This document shows positions 60,200 to 64,000 of a stretch of 64,000 nt of DNA, one piece after another. This stretch comes from Streptomyces sp. SCSIO 75703 (lineage in GTDB: Bacteria; Actinomycetota; Actinomycetes; Streptomycetales; Streptomycetaceae), in the NCBI RefSeq assembly GCF_036607905.1, contig NZ_CP144555.1, forward strand, positions 992,001-1,056,000, written 5' to 3'. A program made the position numbers and the translations under genes. Every line of letters starts with the position of its first letter. Position 1 is the first letter of the stretch. A model generated the notes under the pieces. It did not search any database. It saw only the letters and a program-made list of their open reading frames with translations, and had not been told where the DNA came from.

Positions 60200-60339
60200 G
60201 CCGTCCTGCCGTCCCGCCGCCCTGCCGGGTCGTGCGGGCGTCCTGCCGTGGTGCGCGGTCGGTGCCGGCCCTCGTGGCGGCCGGGCGGGGAACGGAATCC
60301 CCACCGGCGCCGAGGGCCTCACCCACCCCAAACGCTCCA

Positions 60340-60405
60340 TTGTCGGACACCGCGCAGGGCCGCCCGGCGGCGGGGCGCGGGAAGCCCGTCTCTTTGTCAG
60401 GACAA
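60340..60405. promoter_or_regulatory. Operator/promoter region of the second sugar ABC operon
   Basis: TTGTC-AG-GACAA (60394-60405) is a perfect 5+5 palindrome; TTGTCGGACA at 60340-60349 is a compressed relative. The same pattern, TTGTC-CG-GACAT, lies upstream of the divergent dehydrogenase at 61314. The 302-bp gap 60200-60501 holds no gene. The GntR protein encoded next door is the probable binder. Confidence 0.65.
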
Positions 60406-60501
60406 TGTGACGAACCGGCGGGCAGGACGGCCGGCCCGGGACCCGGCGGACCCGGCCCGCCCGGCCCCGTTCGCCCCTCGGGACCGGACCCCGTACGCCC
60501 C

Positions 60502-61266
60502 TCAGGACCGGACGAGGAGCTGGAAGTCGAAGGAGTAGCGGGCCGGCCGGTAGGTGTGGGTGCCGAACTCGACCGCGCGCCCGGTGTCGTCGAAGGTGGT
60601 CCGCTCCATGGTGAGCAGCGGGGCGCCCTCGCGTTCGCCCAGCCGTTCGGCCTCGGCGGCGGTGGCGGCGCGGGCCCCGATGGACTGGCGGGCGCTGTGC
60701 AGGGTGACCCCGGCGGCGCGCATCAGCCGGTACAGGCCGGTCGCCTCCAGTTGGGCCGTGTCCAGGTCGAGCAGGCCGGTGGGCAGGATGTTGCACAGGT
60801 ACGCGATCGGCTCCCCGTGGGCGAAGCGGAGCCGCTCCACGCGGTGGACGTCGCTCCCCTCGGCCACCCCGAGCGCCACGGCGGCCTCGGCGCCGGCCGG
60901 CACGAGGGTGTTGACCAGCACGGTCGTCGCGGGGCGCTGGCCGGCCGCCTCCAGGTCGTCGTAGAGGCTGCTCAGTTCCAGGGGGCGCCTGACCTTGCTG
61001 TGCACGACCTGGGTGCCGACGCCCCGGCGGCGCACGAGCAGGCCCTTGTCGACGAGCGACTGGATGGCCTGGCGGACGGTGGGCCGGGACAGGCCGAGGC
61101 GCCCGGCCAGCTCGATCTCGTTGCCGAGCAGACTGCCGGGGGTGAGGGCGCCGCGCTCGATCGCGGCCTCCAGCTTCTGGGCGAGCTGGAAGTACAGCGG
61201 GACCGGGCTGCTGCGGTCCACGCCGAGATCGAGCGAGACGGTCGGGTCCACCACTGGTTTCGGCAC
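60502..61266 (-). CDS. GntR-family (HutC/UTRA) regulator of the second sugar locus
   Basis: A 254-residue regulator with the winged helix at about 22-85 (LYFQLAQKLEAAIERG, LGNEIELAGRLGLSRPTVR, GLLVRRRGVGTQVV) and a UTRA domain ending AVEFGTHTYRPARYSFDFQL. GTG 61266 lies upstream of the conserved start; GGAG is about 13 bases off, so start choice is moderate. It sits between the two TTGTCnnGACA sites and most likely represses both the transporter operon and the dehydrogenase. Confidence 0.92.
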   Translation of the reverse strand: MPKPVVDPTVSLDLGVDRSSPVPLYFQLAQKLEAAIERGALTPGSLLGNEIELAGRLGLSRPTVRQAIQSLVDKGLLVRRRGVGTQVVHSKVRRPLELSSLYDDLEAAGQRPATTVLVNTLVPAGAEAAVALGVAEGSDVHRVERLRFAHGEPIAYLCNILPTGLLDLDTAQLEATGLYRLMRAAGVTLHSARQSIGARAATAAEAERLGEREGAPLLTMERTTFDDTGRAVEFGTHTYRPARYSFDFQLLVRS

Positions 61267-61313
61267 GCCACGAGCGTAGCTCCTGAGCCGCCGTTCGAAC
61301 CCGCCTGGTTCGA

Positions 61314-61325
61314 TTGTCCGGACAT
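61314..61325. promoter_or_regulatory. Operator candidate upstream of the dehydrogenase
   Basis: TTGTC-CG-GACAT matches the palindrome at 60394-60405 in both arms except the last base. It ends five bases before a TTGACA -35 box, a place where a bound repressor would block transcription. Confidence 0.65.
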
Positions 61326-61330
61326 ACACA

Positions 61331-61366
61331 TTGACAGGGCCCGGCCTTGCGGCCACTTTGTTTCCA
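61331..61366 (+). promoter_or_regulatory. Sigma-70-like promoter giving a probable leaderless transcript
   Basis: A perfect -35 TTGACA (61331-61336) is followed by a 17-bp spacer and CACTTT (61354-61359) as a weak -10. The expected start point coincides with the A of ATG 61366. No ribosome-binding site precedes that ATG, which fits a leaderless mRNA. Confidence 0.6.
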
Positions 61367-62409
61367 TGCGCATCGGGATCATCGGTACGGGCCGCATCGG
61401 CACCGTCCACGCCAACACACTCAGTCGCCACCGCGACGTCGGATCCCTGATCCTGACCGACGCGAACCTGGGCCGGGCCCAGGAGCTGGCCCACCGGCTG
61501 GGCGAGACGGCCGCGCCGGGGGTGGACGAGATCTTCCGCTGGGGCGTGGACGCGGTGGTGATCACCACGGCGACACCGGCCCACGCCGAGCTGATCGGCC
61601 GGGCGGCCCGCTCCGGGTTACCCGTGTTCTGCGAGAAGCCGATCGCGCTGGACGTGCCCGGCACCCTCGCCGCGATCGCCGAGGTGGAGGCGGCCGGGAC
61701 GGTGCTCCAGATGGGTTTCCAGCGCCGATTCGACGCCGGGTACACCGGGGCCCGGGAGGCGGTGCGCTCCGGCCGGCTGGGGCGGCTGCACACCGTCCGG
61801 GCGGTGACCAGCGACCAGGAGCCGCCCCCGGAGGCGTACCTCCCGCAGTCCGGCGGGCTCTTCCGGGACACCCTCGTCCACGACTTCGACATGGTGCGCT
61901 GGGTGACCGGCCGGGAGGTCGCCGAGGTGTACGCGGCCGGGTCGGACGCCGGTCCCCCGGTGTTCCGGGCGGTGGGCGACGTCGACACCGGCGCGGCCGT
62001 GCTCACGCTGGACGACGGGACGCTGGCCACGGTCACCGCGACCCGGCTGAACGGCGCCGGGTACGACGTGCGCATGGAGCTGGCCGGAGAACGCGACCAG
62101 ATCGTCGTCGGGCTGGACGACCGCACGCCGATCGCGTCCACCGAGCCGACCGGGCCGCCCGCCGCCGACAAGCCGTGGACCGGCTTCGTGGAGCGCTTCG
62201 CCCCCGCCTACGAGGCGGAGCTGTCCGCGTTCGTGCAGGTGGTGCGCGGTGAGCGGACCAACCCGTGCGACGGGCGCGAGGCCCTCCAGGCGCTCCGGGT
62301 CGCCGAGGCGTGCGAGGTCTCCCGGCGGGAGCGCCGCGCGGTGCGTCCGGCGGAGATCCCGGGGGCGCCCCTCCCGGAGCCGGGGCTCGGCACCTTCGGC
62401 GGCCGGTAG
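61366..62409 (+). CDS. Gfo/Idh/MocA dehydrogenase (inositol 2-dehydrogenase-like)
   Basis: A 347-residue oxidoreductase: IGIIGTGRIGTVHANTL at the N-terminus, AVVITTATPAHAELI, and VFCEKPIALD with lysine 91 of the family. The second half has MGFQRRFDAGY and GGLFRDTLVHDFDMVRWV, typical of the inositol dehydrogenase/IolG group, with catalytic D and H in the HDFD block. Leucine 85 is a TTA codon (61618-61620), so it should require bldA. Divergent from the GntR regulator and sharing its operators, it probably oxidises the imported cyclitol or sugar. Confidence 0.92.
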   Translation: MRIGIIGTGRIGTVHANTLSRHRDVGSLILTDANLGRAQELAHRLGETAAPGVDEIFRWGVDAVVITTATPAHAELIGRAARSGLPVFCEKPIALDVPGTLAAIAEVEAAGTVLQMGFQRRFDAGYTGAREAVRSGRLGRLHTVRAVTSDQEPPPEAYLPQSGGLFRDTLVHDFDMVRWVTGREVAEVYAAGSDAGPPVFRAVGDVDTGAAVLTLDDGTLATVTATRLNGAGYDVRMELAGERDQIVVGLDDRTPIASTEPTGPPAADKPWTGFVERFAPAYEAELSAFVQVVRGERTNPCDGREALQALRVAEACEVSRRERRAVRPAEIPGAPLPEPGLGTFGGR

Positions 62410-62489
62410 GGGACGGTACGCCGCAGTCCCGCGGACCGGGAGCGGCCCTGCGCCGGGCGAGGCGGTGGTGCGCGGCGGGGCCGCGCGCG

Positions 62490-63098
62490 TCAGTAGGAGC
62501 CGTACGAGGGGCTGCCCGTGCGGTCGTACGACTGGACGCAGACGCCGGCGGCGGTGACGTGGCCGCCGGTGTGCCGGAAGGCGGTGGGCCGCACCCCCCG
62601 CGGGAAGAGCCGGCGGCCGTCGCCGAGGACCACGGGGAAGGTCAGCAGGTGCACGGTGTCGACCAGGCCCAGGTCGAACAGGGAGGCGGCGAGGTCGCCG
62701 CTGCCGTGCACCTGGAGTTCGCCCTCGGTGCGCTCCTTCACGGCCGCCACCTCCTTGGCGAGGTCCCCGCCGAGCACGGTGGTGCCCGCCCAGGACGGGT
62801 CGGTGAGGGTGGTGGAGGCGACGTACTTCGGCAGCCCGTTGAGCCGGGAGGCGATGGGGTCCTGCGGGTCGGTCTTCGCCGGCCAGTAGGAGGCGAAGAT
62901 CTCGTAGGTGCGGCGGCCCAGGAGGAAGGCGCCGACGCGGTCGAAGACGCCGGTCATGAAGGCGCCGAAGTCCTCGTCGCCGTACGGGACGCTCCAGCCG
63001 CCCTGGCGGAAGCCGCCGCGGGTGTCCTCGTCGGGACCTCCGGGGGCCTGGTACACGCCGTCGAGGGTGACGAACGAGGTGAGGACGAGCTTGCCCAT
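62490..63098 (-). CDS. Dihydrofolate-reductase-like (RibD C-terminal domain) protein
   Basis: A 202-residue protein of the RibD-C/DHFR superfamily: KLVLTSFVTLDGVYQAPGG at the start, FDRVGAFLLGRRTYEIFASYW, LPKYVASTTL and ELQVHGSGDLAASLFD. These NADPH-binding proteins are common in actinobacteria and mostly without known substrate. It is convergent with the dehydrogenase and separate from the allantoicase gene by 229 bp. Confidence 0.92.
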   Translation of the reverse strand: MGKLVLTSFVTLDGVYQAPGGPDEDTRGGFRQGGWSVPYGDEDFGAFMTGVFDRVGAFLLGRRTYEIFASYWPAKTDPQDPIASRLNGLPKYVASTTLTDPSWAGTTVLGGDLAKEVAAVKERTEGELQVHGSGDLAASLFDLGLVDTVHLLTFPVVLGDGRRLFPRGVRPTAFRHTGGHVTAAGVCVQSYDRTGSPSYGSY

Positions 63099-63327
63099 GG
63101 CGGGTGCCTGCCTTCCGTGTCCGGGGTCCGCCGCGGCCGGCGGACCCGCTCTCACGGGTGTGGACCCCGCGGAGGGCGCCGGCTCATCGGTGCCGCCGGG
63201 CCGGATCGTCCGGGGCGGCCCCGCGTCCACCCTCGCGCGCGGCGGCCGGGCCCGCCACCGGCACGGGGCCGGCCGGGCGGCGGCGGGCCCGGCCGCCCCG
63301 GGGGGTCGGGGCGGCCGGGGCCCGGGG

Positions 63328-64000
63328 TCAGCCGCCCAGTTCCTGGTGGCGGGCGGTGAGGCGGGCCGCGCCGTCCTCGGTCAGCGAGCCGAACAGGCGC
63401 AGGCGGGAGATGCCGCCGTCGGGGAAGACGTCCACGCGGGCGTGAGTGCCGACGGCGTCCTCGGGCAGGACGAAGCGGTGGTTGGTGTCGGGCTGGAGCC
63501 GGGTACGCGGCAGCACCTCGCGCCACTCGCCGTCCTCGCCGTCGCGCACCGACAGCGCGGCCCAGCCGCCCGCGTTGCCCACCAGGTAGGCGGTGTCGAT
63601 CTCGACGGCGCGGAACCGGGAGCGCTCCGCCAGCCGGTAGCGGATCCAGTCGTGGCCCCGGTCGCGGCGGCGCCGGGTCTCCCAGCCGTCGTCCATCTTG
63701 CGGGAGCGGCCCGGCTGGATGGTGTTGGTGGCCGGCGAGTAGAAGCGGTCGGAGGCGTCCTCGACCTGTCCGCCGTTCTCCAGCGCGACCACGTCGAAGG
63801 CGCCGCGGGCGGCGAGCCACTCGGGGTCGGGGACCACCTCGCCGTGCACCCGCAGGCGGGCGATGCCCCCGTCGGGGTGCTGCTTGAGGCGGACGTGGGT
63901 GAAGCGCTGCTCGGTGTCGACGGGGAAGCCGTTGGCCGCGTGGCCGCCGACCGGGGTGCGCGGGACGAGGGTGGTCCACTTGACGTCGTCGGCGAGCAGT
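63328..64000 (-). CDS. alc: Allantoicase, 5' end beyond window
   Basis: The C-terminal 223 residues of an allantoicase are visible; the start lies right of the window. Two related halves are seen: HVRLKQHPDGGIARLRVHGE and later ARVDVFPDGGISRLRLFG, the signature duplicated jelly-roll of the family. Between them are VVALENGGQVEDASDRFYS, MDDGWETRRRRDRGHDW and a TAYLVGNAGGWAALS block. It hydrolyses allantoate to ureidoglycolate and urea in purine degradation. Confidence 0.93.
   Translation of the reverse strand, partial: LLADDVKWTTLVPRTPVGGHAANGFPVDTEQRFTHVRLKQHPDGGIARLRVHGEVVPDPEWLAARGAFDVVALENGGQVEDASDRFYSPATNTIQPGRSRKMDDGWETRRRRDRGHDWIRYRLAERSRFRAVEIDTAYLVGNAGGWAALSVRDGEDGEWREVLPRTRLQPDTNHRFVLPEDAVGTHARVDVFPDGGISRLRLFGSLTEDGAARLTARHQELGG

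Noticed and set aside
1..64000. tRNA, rRNA, CRISPR arrays, insertion sequences, phage integrase or attachment sites
   Set aside because: None could be recognised by eye. The short direct repeats found have units of 9-33 bp without regular unique spacers.

Overview
The window reads as chromosomal DNA of a Streptomyces-like actinomycete. It has very high GC with G or C at almost every third codon position, many GTG starts, ATGA and GTGA stop/start overlaps, rare TTA codons, and typical actinobacterial families (LAL regulators, ROK kinase, AccB/AccE carboxylase subunits). No rRNA, tRNA, CRISPR array, transposase or integrase was seen.

Region A (1-13,968) is the edge of a polyketide cluster whose synthase must lie left of the window. 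A leftward operon encodes a starter-unit acyltransferase resembling VinK, a xylose-isomerase-like TIM barrel, a P450 with its 3-Cys ferredoxin, a VinN-like amino-acid ligase and a VinO-like PLP decarboxylase. The ligase pocket residues and the atypical acyltransferase active site point to an aspartate or 3-methylaspartate derived beta-amino-acid starter, as in macrolactams. A rightward set supplies extender units and repair (acyl-CoA carboxylase beta and epsilon subunits, type II thioesterase), followed by a stand-alone PqqD-like protein, a TetR regulator and a large LAL/LuxR regulator.

Region B (about 14.0-34.4 kb) looks like a second, unrecognised biosynthetic locus. It contains a family III CoA-transferase, three acyl-activating or acyl-transferring enzymes in total, a nucleotide-sugar 6-dehydrogenase carrying a TTA codon, an EF-hand protein, two Gfo/Idh/MocA dehydrogenases, an Ldh2-type dehydrogenase, a TIM-barrel/M20 fusion, two DegT aminotransferases, an FAD oxidoreductase, a methyltransferase and a UbiA-type membrane transferase. 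Two divergent, translationally coupled operons share the promoter region 26,772-27,150. The logic is consistent with making a (di)amino sugar or aminocyclitol, acylating and methylating it, and attaching it to a lipid or prenyl group. The product is unknown to me.

Region C (34.4-64.0 kb) looks like conserved chromosome. It holds an LEA-like repeat protein followed by a broken reading frame at the island border, then a ribose/deoxyribose-type uptake and catabolism operon (rbsK, rbsC, rbsB, rbsA, rbsD, a deoC-like aldolase, GntR). Next come a TPR protein with an HSP90 chaperone, a SWIM-protein/SNF2-helicase pair, and a second sugar ABC operon with ROK kinase, GntR regulator and a divergent Gfo/Idh dehydrogenase that appears leaderless and has a TTA codon. 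The window ends in a DHFR-like protein and a partial allantoicase. Several long perfect hairpins mark transcript ends, and candidate operators are visible upstream of the PqqD-like gene and both sugar operons.
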